In this document: positions 32,349-39,866 of the stretch, piece by piece
Numbering within the stretch: position 1 is the stretch's first letter
Layout: the number at the start of each line of letters is the position of its first letter
From: Streptomyces europaeiscabiei
Lineage (GTDB): Bacteria > Actinomycetota > Actinomycetes > Streptomycetales > Streptomycetaceae
Assembly: GCF_001550375.1 (NCBI RefSeq)
Contig: NZ_LRTR01000807.1
Coordinates: 1-64,000 of the forward strand
DNA: 64,000 bases
Direction: 5' to 3'
Notes under the pieces: generated by a model
What the model was told of the DNA's origin: nothing
Databases searched by the model: none
The model's input: the letters and a program-made list of their open reading frames with translations, nothing else
Position numbers and translations under genes: made by a program

Positions 32349-33347
32349 TCAGGTCAGCCGCAGCAGGGCGGCCGCGTTGCCGCCGCGTACGGCGTGGAAG
32401 TCGGCATCGGACAGGCGGGCCGCACGCAGGGCGCCGACGGGGTCCTCGGTGCCCATGTCGAAGGGGAAGTCGGAGCCGAGCAGGACCCGGTCGGCGCCTG
32501 CGGCTCGGACCAACTCCCCCAGCACGTACCGGTCATGGACGAGGGAGTCGAAGTAGAGCCGCTTGAGGTAGCTGCTGGGCAGGTGGGCGCAGTCGGCGCC
32601 CGCGTCGGAGCGGGCGGTCCAGGCGTGGTCGGCGCGGCCGATGTGGGTGGGGAGGTAGCCGCCGCCGTGTGCGGCGATCAGCTTCAGGTCCGGGTGGCGG
32701 TCCAGGACCCCGGAGAAGATCAGGTGGGAGAGGGCGACGGCGTTCTCGGTGGGCTGGCCGACGGTGTTGGACAGGTACCACCGGTCCAGGCGCTCGTCGA
32801 GGGTGCAGCCGAACGGGTGCAGGAAGAGGATCGCGCCCGTCGCGGCGGCCCGGGCCCAGAAGGGCTCGTACGCCGGGTCGGACAGTTCCCGGCCCGGGGC
32901 GTGGGAGGAGATCTCGACGCCCAACAGGCCCTGCTCCAGAGCGTGTTCGAGGGCGCGGACAGCCTGCTCCGGGTGCTGTAGGGGTGCGAGGCCGAGCCCG
33001 TGCAGCCGGTCGGGTGCCTGGGCACAGTGCGCGGCCGTCGCCTCGCCCGCCAGCCGGTACACCTTCTCGGCCGTGTCCTCGTCCGCCCAGTAGTGGTAGT
33101 GCGAGGGGGACGGGCTGACGAGCTGGACGTCCACGCCCTGCGCGTCCATCGCGGCCAGCCGTACGGTGACGTCGGTCAGCTTCGGGATGCGCTCGCGCAC
33201 CATCGGGCCGTTGACGGCGAGGGCGGCGGGGCCGTTGCGGCGGGCGTCCAGCGCCCTGGCCTCGACCAGGCCTGGGTGGTCGGCCACCAGGGCTTCCACC
33301 TCGGGCAGCAGGACGTGCGCGTGCACGTCGATCGTGGGTGTCGTCAC
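32349..33347 (-). CDS. Amidohydrolase-2 (ACMSD-type decarboxylase/hydrolase)
   Basis: This 332-residue TIM-barrel metalloenzyme has the N-terminal HxH motif in IDVHAHVLLP, a metal-ligand His in ISSHAPG or FLHPFG, IAAHGGGYLP and the terminal LLGSDFPFD aspartate. These are typical of the aminocarboxymuconate-semialdehyde / resorcylate / 5-carboxyvanillate decarboxylase group. It starts with GTG overlapping the monooxygenase stop (GTGA), with AAGGAAC upstream. In a ring-degradation operon the likely job is removing a carboxylate from an aromatic acid or ring-cleavage product. A longer in-frame extension to 33803 reads antisense to the monooxygenase and is rejected. Confidence 0.9.
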   Translation of the reverse strand: MTTPTIDVHAHVLLPEVEALVADHPGLVEARALDARRNGPAALAVNGPMVRERIPKLTDVTVRLAAMDAQGVDVQLVSPSPSHYHYWADEDTAEKVYRLAGEATAAHCAQAPDRLHGLGLAPLQHPEQAVRALEHALEQGLLGVEISSHAPGRELSDPAYEPFWARAAATGAILFLHPFGCTLDERLDRWYLSNTVGQPTENAVALSHLIFSGVLDRHPDLKLIAAHGGGYLPTHIGRADHAWTARSDAGADCAHLPSSYLKRLYFDSLVHDRYVLGELVRAAGADRVLLGSDFPFDMGTEDPVGALRAARLSDADFHAVRGGNAAALLRLT

Positions 33348-34486
33348 GGCAGTTCCTTGAGCAGGGTCATCGTGCGGCCGATGAGGCCGGGTACGTCGGC
33401 GTCTCGTACGCCGTCGAGCTGCCACTGCCCGAGCTGCACGGACGCCTCGACGACGGTCCGCACGCGCGTGATGCGCCGCTCGTAGAACGCCTGGAACAGT
33501 TGGTCGCCCCAGTCCTGTCCGCCGGTGAGCAGCTCGGCGAACACGGAGGCGTCCTCCAGCGACATGGCCGCGCCCTGGGCCAGGGTGGGCGGGCAGCAGT
33601 GGGCGGCGTCGCCGATCACGACCACCCGGCCGCGGTGCCAGGACCCTTCCACCAGCAACCGGTTGAACCAGGTGTAGTTGACTGTCGCGGGGTCGGTGAT
33701 GTGGGTGGCGATCTCGGTCCAGGCGCCGCCGTAACGCTGCGCGAGGCGCCGCATCTCGTCCGCGTACGACTCGGGCGGGATCGAGGAGCGGTCGCCCCGG
33801 CACGCCTCGACGACGTACGCGTAGAGGGTCGTCTCGCTGGTAGGGGTGTAGCCGGCGATGTAGGCCGGGCCGCCGAAGGTGAGGTCCGAGCGTGTGACGC
33901 TCTCGGGGCGCGGGGCGGGGGTGCGCCAGATCGCCATGCCGGTGGGCTCGGGTCTGTCGGTGATGCCGATCGCGGCGCGGGTTGCGGAGTGGAGGCCGTC
34001 GGCCGCGATCACCAGGTCGTAGTGGCCGGTGGTGTCGTCGCTGAAGCGCACCGTGACGCCGTCGGCGTCCTGTTCCTGGATGTCCGCGGTGATGCCCAGG
34101 CGCACGGTGGCGCCGGACGCGCGGACCGCGTCGATGAGGATCTGCTGCAGTTGGGGGCGTCGCAGGCCGAGGGTGGCGGGCAGGTCGTCGCCGCCGGTCT
34201 TCAGGTCCTCGGCCTCGTGCAGCAGGGTGCCGTCGGGGGCGGTGACGCCGAGCGAACCGAAGGCGAACCCGGACGCCTGCACCTTCTCCCAGACGCCGAG
34301 TTCGCGCAGGACACGCAGGGCGTTGCCCTGGAGGGTGATGCCGGAGCCGGTGGTGGCGTTCCAGTCGGGTCTCGCCTCGATCAGGTCGACGGTGAGACCG
34401 GCACTGCGGAGCAGGACGGTCACGGCGTTGCCGGAGGCGCCGCCCCCGATCACGAGGACTCTGCGGGCGTCGGTTGTCCTGGTCAT
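33344..34486 (-). CDS. FAD-dependent aromatic monooxygenase
   Basis: The 380-residue group A flavoprotein hydroxylase has the dinucleotide fold VLVIGGGASGNAVTVLL (about residues 10-26) ending in Glu/Arg (IEARPDW). It also has the DG-type motif YDLVIAADGLHSATR (about 155-169) and GDAAHCCPPTLAQGAAMS (GD motif, about 290-307). It resembles salicylate/6-hydroxynicotinate-type hydroxylases that use NAD(P)H and O2 to add a ring hydroxyl. The start is ATG at 34486 with AAGGGAG. It is downstream of the cyclase by 23 bases and overlaps the amidohydrolase. It probably produces the diol for the extradiol dioxygenase. Confidence 0.92.
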   Translation of the reverse strand: MTRTTDARRVLVIGGGASGNAVTVLLRSAGLTVDLIEARPDWNATTGSGITLQGNALRVLRELGVWEKVQASGFAFGSLGVTAPDGTLLHEAEDLKTGGDDLPATLGLRRPQLQQILIDAVRASGATVRLGITADIQEQDADGVTVRFSDDTTGHYDLVIAADGLHSATRAAIGITDRPEPTGMAIWRTPAPRPESVTRSDLTFGGPAYIAGYTPTSETTLYAYVVEACRGDRSSIPPESYADEMRRLAQRYGGAWTEIATHITDPATVNYTWFNRLLVEGSWHRGRVVVIGDAAHCCPPTLAQGAAMSLEDASVFAELLTGGQDWGDQLFQAFYERRITRVRTVVEASVQLGQWQLDGVRDADVPGLIGRTMTLLKELP

Positions 34487-34509
34487 GGGGAACTCCCTTG
34501 TTCCGCCGC

Positions 34510-35472
34510 TCACTTGACGGCTATCGGGTTGACCGGCGAGCCCACGGCTCCGGTGATGGGCAGGGGTGCTGCGGTGAGCCAGAACTCGTACACGCCGTCG
34601 TGCGCGCAGTCGTCCGCGAGCGCGTCGGGGTCCCACATCTCGCCGATGAGCAGACCTATGTGGGGGATCGCGACCTGGTGCAGCGGCTGGAAGGCGTGCT
34701 CGAACTCGTTCGGGCGGACCTCGAAGCCCCAGGTGTCGGTGGCGATCGCCGCGATCTCGGTGCGGTGCAGCCAGCCGGCCGTGGTGAAGGACAGGCCGGG
34801 TGCCGCGCCGCCCGCGTAGTCGCCCCAGCCCTCACGGCGGGCGCGGGCCAGCCGTCCGGTCCGTACGACGACGATGTCGCCGCGGCCGACGCTCACCCCG
34901 TGGGCCCCGGCGGTGGCGGTCAGGTGCTCCTCGGTGATGGCGAACCCGTCGGGCAGCTCCCCGTCCGTGCCCACCACCCGGCCCACGTCCAGCAGCACCC
35001 CGCGTCCGGCGACGTACGGTGCCATGTGCTCGATGCCGGTGACCAGGTCGCCGTCGGAGGTGACGACCTTCTCGGCCCGCCGCCCGTTCCAGGCCCTGCC
35101 GTGGTCGAAGATGTGGCCGAGCCCGTCCCACTGGGTGGAGCACTGCAACGGCATCGCGATCACGTCGTCGGCGCCGCCGATGCCGTGCGGGAAGCCCTGG
35201 TTGCCGAGGGCCGCGTCCGTGCCGGTGTCCAGCATGGTGTGCACCGGGTTGGTGCGGCGCCGCCAGCCCTTCTGCGGGCCGTTCATGTCGAAGCTCTGCG
35301 AGAGCGAGAAACTCACGCCCCGCCGCACGAGAGCAGCGCCCTCCCGCCGCTTGGCCTCGTCGAGGAGGTTGAGGGTGCCGAGCACGTCGTCCTCACCCCA
35401 ACGCCCCCAGTTCGAGCAGGCCTTGGCGGACTCGGCGATCGCGCCCTCGGGGTCGTGCCGGTCCCGGATCAC
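34510..35472 (-). CDS. Cyclase-family (kynurenine formamidase/isatin hydrolase fold) protein
   Basis: The 320-residue member of the cyclase Pfam family has the metal site STQWDGLGHIFDHGRAWNG (about residues 115-133). This is the QWD-G-x-H variant, in place of the HxGTHxDxP of kynurenine formamidase. An intact C-terminal region follows. Relatives hydrolyse N-formyl, lactam or lactone bonds. GTG at 35472 overlaps the upstream FAH stop (GTGA), with GGAGG upstream. In the operon it could open a cyclic amide or lactone ahead of ring hydroxylation, or hydrolyse a later product. Its order as second gene says little about pathway order. Confidence 0.85.
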   Translation of the reverse strand: MIRDRHDPEGAIAESAKACSNWGRWGEDDVLGTLNLLDEAKRREGAALVRRGVSFSLSQSFDMNGPQKGWRRRTNPVHTMLDTGTDAALGNQGFPHGIGGADDVIAMPLQCSTQWDGLGHIFDHGRAWNGRRAEKVVTSDGDLVTGIEHMAPYVAGRGVLLDVGRVVGTDGELPDGFAITEEHLTATAGAHGVSVGRGDIVVVRTGRLARARREGWGDYAGGAAPGLSFTTAGWLHRTEIAAIATDTWGFEVRPNEFEHAFQPLHQVAIPHIGLLIGEMWDPDALADDCAHDGVYEFWLTAAPLPITGAVGSPVNPIAVK

Positions 35473-36467
35473 AAGGCCTCCTCCGCGACACATCGGGTGC
35501 GCTGGGCGCCCAGCCCGGTGATCGAGCCGTCCATCACGTCGCCGGCCTGCAGCAGCCGTCCCCAGTGCATGCCGTTGCCGGCCGGGGAACCCGTCAACAC
35601 GAGGTCACCGGGGAGGAGCCGGGCCGTCCGTGAGGCGTACGACACGATCCGCGCGACGCCGAAGAGCATGTCCTTGGTGGACTCGTCCTGCATGGTCTCG
35701 CCGTTCAGCTTCAGTGTGACCCGCAGATCGCCGGGGTCCGCGACCGAGCCGGTGGGCACGATCCACGGGCCGAGCGGGGTGAACCCGGGCGCGTTCTTGC
35801 TGCGCAGCCAGTCGGTGCCGATCGCCTTCATATCCCGCCGGAAGACGGTGGCGCGGTCGGTCAGGTCGTTGGCGATCGTGTACCCGGCGACGTGGTCCAT
35901 GGCCTCCTCGACGGACACCCGGTAGGCGGGCCGGGAGATCACGGCCGCCAACTCCAGCTCCCAGTCCGGCTGTTCGGCCCAGGAAGGCAGGCAGACATCG
36001 TCGTACGGTCCCGTGATCGCGCTCGGCAGACCGATGAACACGTACGGCAGGTCCTCGGCCGCCCTGCGGTCCATGACCGCGGCGATCTCCGCCCGTGCCT
36101 CCTCGACCGTGCGGGGATCGTCGGGCGAGCGGTGGGCGACCTCCAGGTCGATGACGTGCTGCCGGTAGTTGGCGCCGGACTGGAAGATCTGGCGGGGCTC
36201 GACGGGTGCGTGCACATGCAGCCCGTCGAGCGGTTGCCAGGCGTCACCGGTCGCGTCCGCCGCCAGGGCCCGCAGGCGAGGCAGCTCCTCGTCCCAGCGT
36301 TCGAGGATCCCCCGGGTCGTCAGGGCGGGCTCTTCGAGGGCCGTACGAAGGTCCAGCACGCGCCTTTCGGGGACCACCAGGCCGGGGAAAGGTGCCTGGT
36401 CAGGGGTTGAGAGCGTGCCGAGGGCGAATGAGCCGGCGAAGGGCGCGAAAGGGGCAGCGGGTTTCAC
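35469..36467 (-). CDS. FAH-fold hydrolase, first gene of the catabolic operon
   Basis: This 332-residue FAH-family enzyme has an N-terminal beta domain (1-100). Its catalytic domain has IFQSGANYRQHVIDLE, WELELAAVISRPAYRV (metal Glu), GYTIANDLTDRATVFR, LRSKNAPGFTPLGP (catalytic Lys) and LTGSPAGNGMHWGR. These match fumarylpyruvate/acylpyruvate hydrolase or 2-oxo-hept-3-ene-dioate-type enzymes. It starts with GTG with GGAGG eight bases upstream. A LysR box lies 12 to 36 bases before the start codon, unusually close. As leader gene it defines the regulated operon of seven genes, all within 25 bases of each other or overlapping. Confidence 0.9.
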   Translation of the reverse strand: MKPAAPFAPFAGSFALGTLSTPDQAPFPGLVVPERRVLDLRTALEEPALTTRGILERWDEELPRLRALAADATGDAWQPLDGLHVHAPVEPRQIFQSGANYRQHVIDLEVAHRSPDDPRTVEEARAEIAAVMDRRAAEDLPYVFIGLPSAITGPYDDVCLPSWAEQPDWELELAAVISRPAYRVSVEEAMDHVAGYTIANDLTDRATVFRRDMKAIGTDWLRSKNAPGFTPLGPWIVPTGSVADPGDLRVTLKLNGETMQDESTKDMLFGVARIVSYASRTARLLPGDLVLTGSPAGNGMHWGRLLQAGDVMDGSITGLGAQRTRCVAEEAL

Positions 36468-36478
36468 GGGCGTGTCCT

Positions 36479-36523
36479 CCAGATTGCGGTGCGACTAATC
36501 TGGCGCCGCCCCACCTAATCTGG
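36479..36523. promoter_or_regulatory. LysR-type T-N11-A box and extra half-site
   Basis: CCAGATT (36479-36485) and AATCTGG (36497-36503) form a perfect 7-bp dyad with an 11-base spacer, the canonical LysR recognition form. CTAATCTGG recurs at 36495-36503 and 36515-36523, exactly 20 bases apart, adding a third half-site on the same helix face. The box is in the 131-base gap between the FAH-led operon and its divergent LysR gene. Confidence 0.85.
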
Positions 36524-36598
36524 GAAATCGATTCTTTTGATGTTGATCATCCGTCGCGTGAATAGGGCTGCCTCTGGCCGCCTCGAACTGGAGGCGTC

Positions 36599-37555
36599 GT
36601 GTCCCTGTCCGGCCTGGATCTGAATCTCGTCCTGTCCCTCCGGGCTCTGCTGGAGGAACGCAACGTCACCCGCGCAGGACAGCGCATCGGGCTCAGCCAG
36701 CCCGCGATGAGCGCGGCCCTGGCTCGTCTGCGCCGCCACTTCGATGACGAGCTGCTCTCCCGCGTCGGCGGACAGTACGAGCTGACCGCTCTCGGCCTCG
36801 CCCTGCTCGATCGCACGGCCACCGCCTGCGACCTGCTGGATCGGGTCTTCAGCAGCCGGGCCGAATTCCTGCCGGGCAGCGAGGAGCACGAGTTCACCCT
36901 GCTCTCCTCGGACTACGCCGTGGCCGTGTTCGGTGCCGAACTCGCCCGTACGGTGCACGCCGAGGCACCGGGTGTACGGCTGCGCTTCCAGCGGACGCCG
37001 CCCGATGTCACCGAGGACACCGCGACGCTGCTCAGCACGGCTGACGGCCTGCTGATGCCGCACGGTGTCATCAGCGGATTCCCCGCCGTCGAGCTGTTCA
37101 CCGACCGGTGGGCCTTCCTCGTCGCCGAGACCAATGACGAGGTCGGCGACCGGCTGACCATGGACGACCTGGCACGGCTGCCCTGGGTCATCTACCAGCG
37201 CACCTACGACGCCCCGGCCGCCCGGCAGCTGAGCATGCTGGGCATCGACCCCCACGTCGAGGTCTTCGTCGACAGCTTCCAGGCCCTCCCCTTCCTGGTC
37301 GCCGGCACCCACCGGATCGCCCTGGTGCAACAGCGCCTGGCCGAGCAGCTGAGCGGGGTGGCCGCCGTACGCATCATGGCACCGCCCTACGAGGCCGTGC
37401 CGCTGCAGGAAGCACTGTGGTGGCACCCCGTCCACACCCACGACGCCGCCCACATCTGGCTGCGCGAGACCGCCGCCCGCGTGGGAGCGGAGCTGACCTC
37501 GTCCGTGCCCGGCCGTATCGCCGCAGCAGCGAGGACGAGGCCCACGTCCGGCTGA
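36599..37555 (+). CDS. LysR-family regulator of the aromatic operon
   Basis: This 318-residue LTTR starts at GTG with GGAGG five bases upstream. The N-terminal helix-turn-helix is clear (LLEERNVTRAGQRIGLSQPAMSAALARLRRH, split as residues 17-47). A linker helix and a two-lobed effector domain (about 90-300) follow. It resembles the NodD/PcpR-like branch by its start LDLNLVLSLRALLEER. It is divergent from the seven-gene catabolic operon and almost certainly binds the T-N11-A box between them. The effector is presumably the aromatic substrate or an intermediate. Confidence 0.9.
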   Translation: MSLSGLDLNLVLSLRALLEERNVTRAGQRIGLSQPAMSAALARLRRHFDDELLSRVGGQYELTALGLALLDRTATACDLLDRVFSSRAEFLPGSEEHEFTLLSSDYAVAVFGAELARTVHAEAPGVRLRFQRTPPDVTEDTATLLSTADGLLMPHGVISGFPAVELFTDRWAFLVAETNDEVGDRLTMDDLARLPWVIYQRTYDAPAARQLSMLGIDPHVEVFVDSFQALPFLVAGTHRIALVQQRLAEQLSGVAAVRIMAPPYEAVPLQEALWWHPVHTHDAAHIWLRETAARVGAELTSSVPGRIAAAARTRPTSG

Positions 37556-37856
37556 AGGAGCAGATCGGTGCGTCGACCCCACAGCATCCATGACATGGAT
37601 GATCGGCATCCTCGATCTCGATCGGGCAAGGGCTAGGCAGGACCTGCGCGGTACCCCATAGTCGTCTCAACCCGGCACCGGAGCCGCACCACCCACCGCT
37701 GCCGGGCCGGCGCAGGCGCCCGGCAACCGGGCCCTTCGCGACGCCACGGCAGTCAGCGGCGCCCCACGCTCCGCCCCGGCTCCGCGCTCCGGGCGGCCCA
37801 CCCACGTGGCCGCGCCTCCCCATCACCGTTCCCACTACGCCCGGTGGAGTTCCCGC
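37556..37856. other. Interval between the LysR and MFS genes
   Basis: About 300 bases. No gene or clear regulatory element was found. The sequence is GC-rich with Pro/Arg-coding skew in all frames. A separate MFS promoter would have to be here; none was recognised. Confidence 0.3.
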
Positions 37857-39131
37857 ATGCCTGCACCCGTGCCCCCGTCCCCGTCACCCGCAGCCGTCGA
37901 GGGCCACCCCTCCGAGGAGGCCGTGTCCGGCCCCGGTCACCGGCTTCGCATCACGCTGCTGATGGCGGGCAGCTGTCTGCCCATCCTCGGCGCCGTCCTC
38001 ATCGCTCCCGTCCTGCCGCAGATGCAGGACCACTTCGCCGACGTGGCGGGCGTGGACGCGCTGGTCCCGATGGCCCTGACCGTCCCGGCTCTTTCCCTGG
38101 CCCTGCTGGCCCCCTTCGCCGGCGTCATCGTCGACAAGGTCGGCCGCAAACGCCTGCTCGTCATCGCCACCGTGCTGTACGCGTTCCTCGGCACCGCCCC
38201 GCTGTGGCTGGACTCCCTCGGCGCGATCGTCGCCAGCCGCGCCCTCGTCGGCGTCGTCGAGGCCGCCATCATGACCTGCTGCACCACTCTGATCGCCGAC
38301 TACTACTCCGGCAAGCAACGCGACCGCTATCTCGCCCTGCAGACGATGTGCGCCGCGATCTCCGCGACGGCCTTCATCCTCCTGGGCGGCGCCGCCGGGT
38401 CGGCCGGCTGGCGCACACCGTTCTGGGCCTACGCCGTGGCCCTGCTCCTCGCCCCCGCCATGGCCGCCTTCCTGCCCAAGCCCGGGCCGGCCGACCGCAC
38501 GGACGAGTCCGCCACCACCGCAGCGCCGGTCAAGCGGCCCTTCCCCTGGCGGCCCCTGGCCGGGACGTGCGCGCTGACCCTCTTCGGCGCCGTCCTCTTC
38601 TACACCGTGCAGGTCGAGCTGTCCTTCCTCCTGGACGACAGGGGCGTGACCGACTCGGGCATGATCGGACTGGCCATCGCCATCTGCAACGCGGCAGTCG
38701 TGATCGGCGCCGTCGTCTTCACCAGGTCCGGCCGCAGTCAACAGGCCTGGCTGCCCATCGCCTTCGGCCTGTGTGCCCTCGGCCTCGGGGTGATCTGGCT
38801 CGCCCCCAACGCCGTCGTCCTCACCATCGGCGGCATGATCACCTTGTTCGGCGGCGGAATCATGCTGCCGAGCCTGCTCACGCTGGCGATGTCCAAGCTC
38901 GACTACGCCGACCGCGGCCGCGGCACCGGCCTGTGGACCGGCTTCTTCTTCCTGGGCCAGTTCATCTGCCCGCTCGTGGTCCTCGCCGTCACCCCCGCCG
39001 TCGGCAGCACGGCGAACGCCATGGGTGTCCTCGCCGCCGCCGCTGCGGTCGGCGCCGCCGGACTCGCCCGCTCCGCCCGTCTGCGCCGGACGGCGGCCTC
39101 CCCGGAACCGATCGAGCAACTGGCGGGCTGA
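37857..39131 (+). CDS. MFS transporter
   Basis: The 424-residue major facilitator protein has 12 predicted TM helices. The loop 2-3 signature DKVGRKRLLVI (about residue 88) is present, as is a mid-protein cytoplasmic loop with Pro/Lys at about 205-225. ATG 37857 has GGTGGAG upstream; an earlier in-frame ATG at 37806 lacks a site. Its place next to the LysR regulator and the ring-degradation operon suggests that it imports the aromatic substrate or exports a toxic intermediate, though drug efflux is an alternative. A long hairpin follows the stop. Confidence 0.87.
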   Translation: MPAPVPPSPSPAAVEGHPSEEAVSGPGHRLRITLLMAGSCLPILGAVLIAPVLPQMQDHFADVAGVDALVPMALTVPALSLALLAPFAGVIVDKVGRKRLLVIATVLYAFLGTAPLWLDSLGAIVASRALVGVVEAAIMTCCTTLIADYYSGKQRDRYLALQTMCAAISATAFILLGGAAGSAGWRTPFWAYAVALLLAPAMAAFLPKPGPADRTDESATTAAPVKRPFPWRPLAGTCALTLFGAVLFYTVQVELSFLLDDRGVTDSGMIGLAIAICNAAVVIGAVVFTRSGRSQQAWLPIAFGLCALGLGVIWLAPNAVVLTIGGMITLFGGGIMLPSLLTLAMSKLDYADRGRGTGLWTGFFFLGQFICPLVVLAVTPAVGSTANAMGVLAAAAAVGAAGLARSARLRRTAASPEPIEQLAG

Positions 39132-39163
39132 CCTGCTGGACCCACTCCAAGAACCACACACGA

Positions 39164-39206
39164 GATCGGCATCGCGGAGCTGCTCCCCTCCCCCGCGATG
39201 CCGATC
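39164..39206 (+). terminator. Long hairpin after the MFS gene
   Basis: A perfect 14-bp stem (39164-39177 with 39193-39206; GATCGGCATCGCGG) with a 15-base loop sits 33 bases after the stop codon, as expected for a terminator. Confidence 0.75.
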
Positions 39207-39207
39207 G

Positions 39208-39261
39208 CCTCTGTCACACACCTCTGTCGCACACACCTCTGACACTCACCTCCGTCACACA
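39208..39261 (+). repeat. Four degenerate 13-15 bp repeats before the EthD gene
   Basis: The units are CCTCTGTCACACA, CCTCTGTCGCACACA, CCTCTGACACTCA and CCTCCGTCACACA in tandem, immediately upstream of the ribosome site of the EthD gene. They may be slippage-derived or a repeated regulator half-site (C/T-rich, unstructured). Confidence 0.75.
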
Positions 39262-39274
39262 GCCCTGGAGAAGC

Positions 39275-39866
39275 GTGCTGAACCTGATCGCCGCCATCCG
39301 CCGCAAGCCGGGAATGACCCACCAGGCGTTCCTGCACTACCTGCACTACCTGCAGCATGTGCACGGATCCTTGGCCACAGCGAACCCACTTCGCATCGGG
39401 CGATACATCCAGAACCACGTGTTCGACGCAGCGTTCGGCACCGATCGGGACCCGACCCACCTGACCGACTTCGGCCGGGACTCCGTCACCGAGCTGCACT
39501 TCGAGAGCATGGAGGCGCCGGCCGCCACGATGTCCGACCCGTACTCGCGCGAGGTCGTCGGCCCCGACGGCGCCCATTTCAACGATGCTGGGACAGGAAG
39601 CGCCGCACGCCAAGGCGTTGCACGGTTGCGTCCAGCACCGCCAAGTACCGGGCGCCGAGCAGCTCCTGAGCCATTTCGGCGGTCGGGACCAGCATGTGTA
39701 CGAAGGAGTCGCCGCCCTGTACTGCGACTCCGCGGACGACGCACTGGCCCACTTCCCCGCCTACGAGTGGTCATTGCGGGAGCATTCCGCCAAGGCCGGA
39801 GGTTTCCACGACCCGTCCCGATCGTTCGTCCTCTACAGCCGCGAGGTCACCGTTCTCGCAAGGTGA
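39275..39866 (+). pseudogene. EthD-domain protein disrupted by a frameshift
   Basis: The first part starts at GTG 39275 (CTGGAG upstream). It reads VLNLIAAIRRKPGMTHQAFL, then HGSLATANPLRIGRYIQNHV and a second EthD-like stretch to GAHFNDA near 39590. The continuation is in the +1-shifted frame: MLGQEAPHAKALHG through HFGGRDQHVYEGVAALYCD to REVTVLAR, ending at 39866. Together they give one EthD-like protein of about 195 residues. A one-base change around 39583-39592 breaks it. EthD proteins are small dimeric barrels found beside oxidative degradation genes. The 3' end overlaps the convergent ricin-domain gene by 20 bases. Confidence 0.65.

Noticed and set aside
32349-33803. Long N-terminal extension of the amidohydrolase
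   Set aside because: The first 150 codons are antisense to the flavin monooxygenase. GTG 33347 with a ribosome site and GTGA overlap is the better start.
29700-36467. Kynurenine-pathway interpretation (formamidase fold, flavin monooxygenase, dioxygenase, ACMSD-like enzyme)
   Set aside because: The superficial order is similar, but the dioxygenase is an extradiol VOC enzyme, not a 3-hydroxyanthranilate cupin. Kynureninase is absent, and the cyclase has the QWDGLGH variant site.
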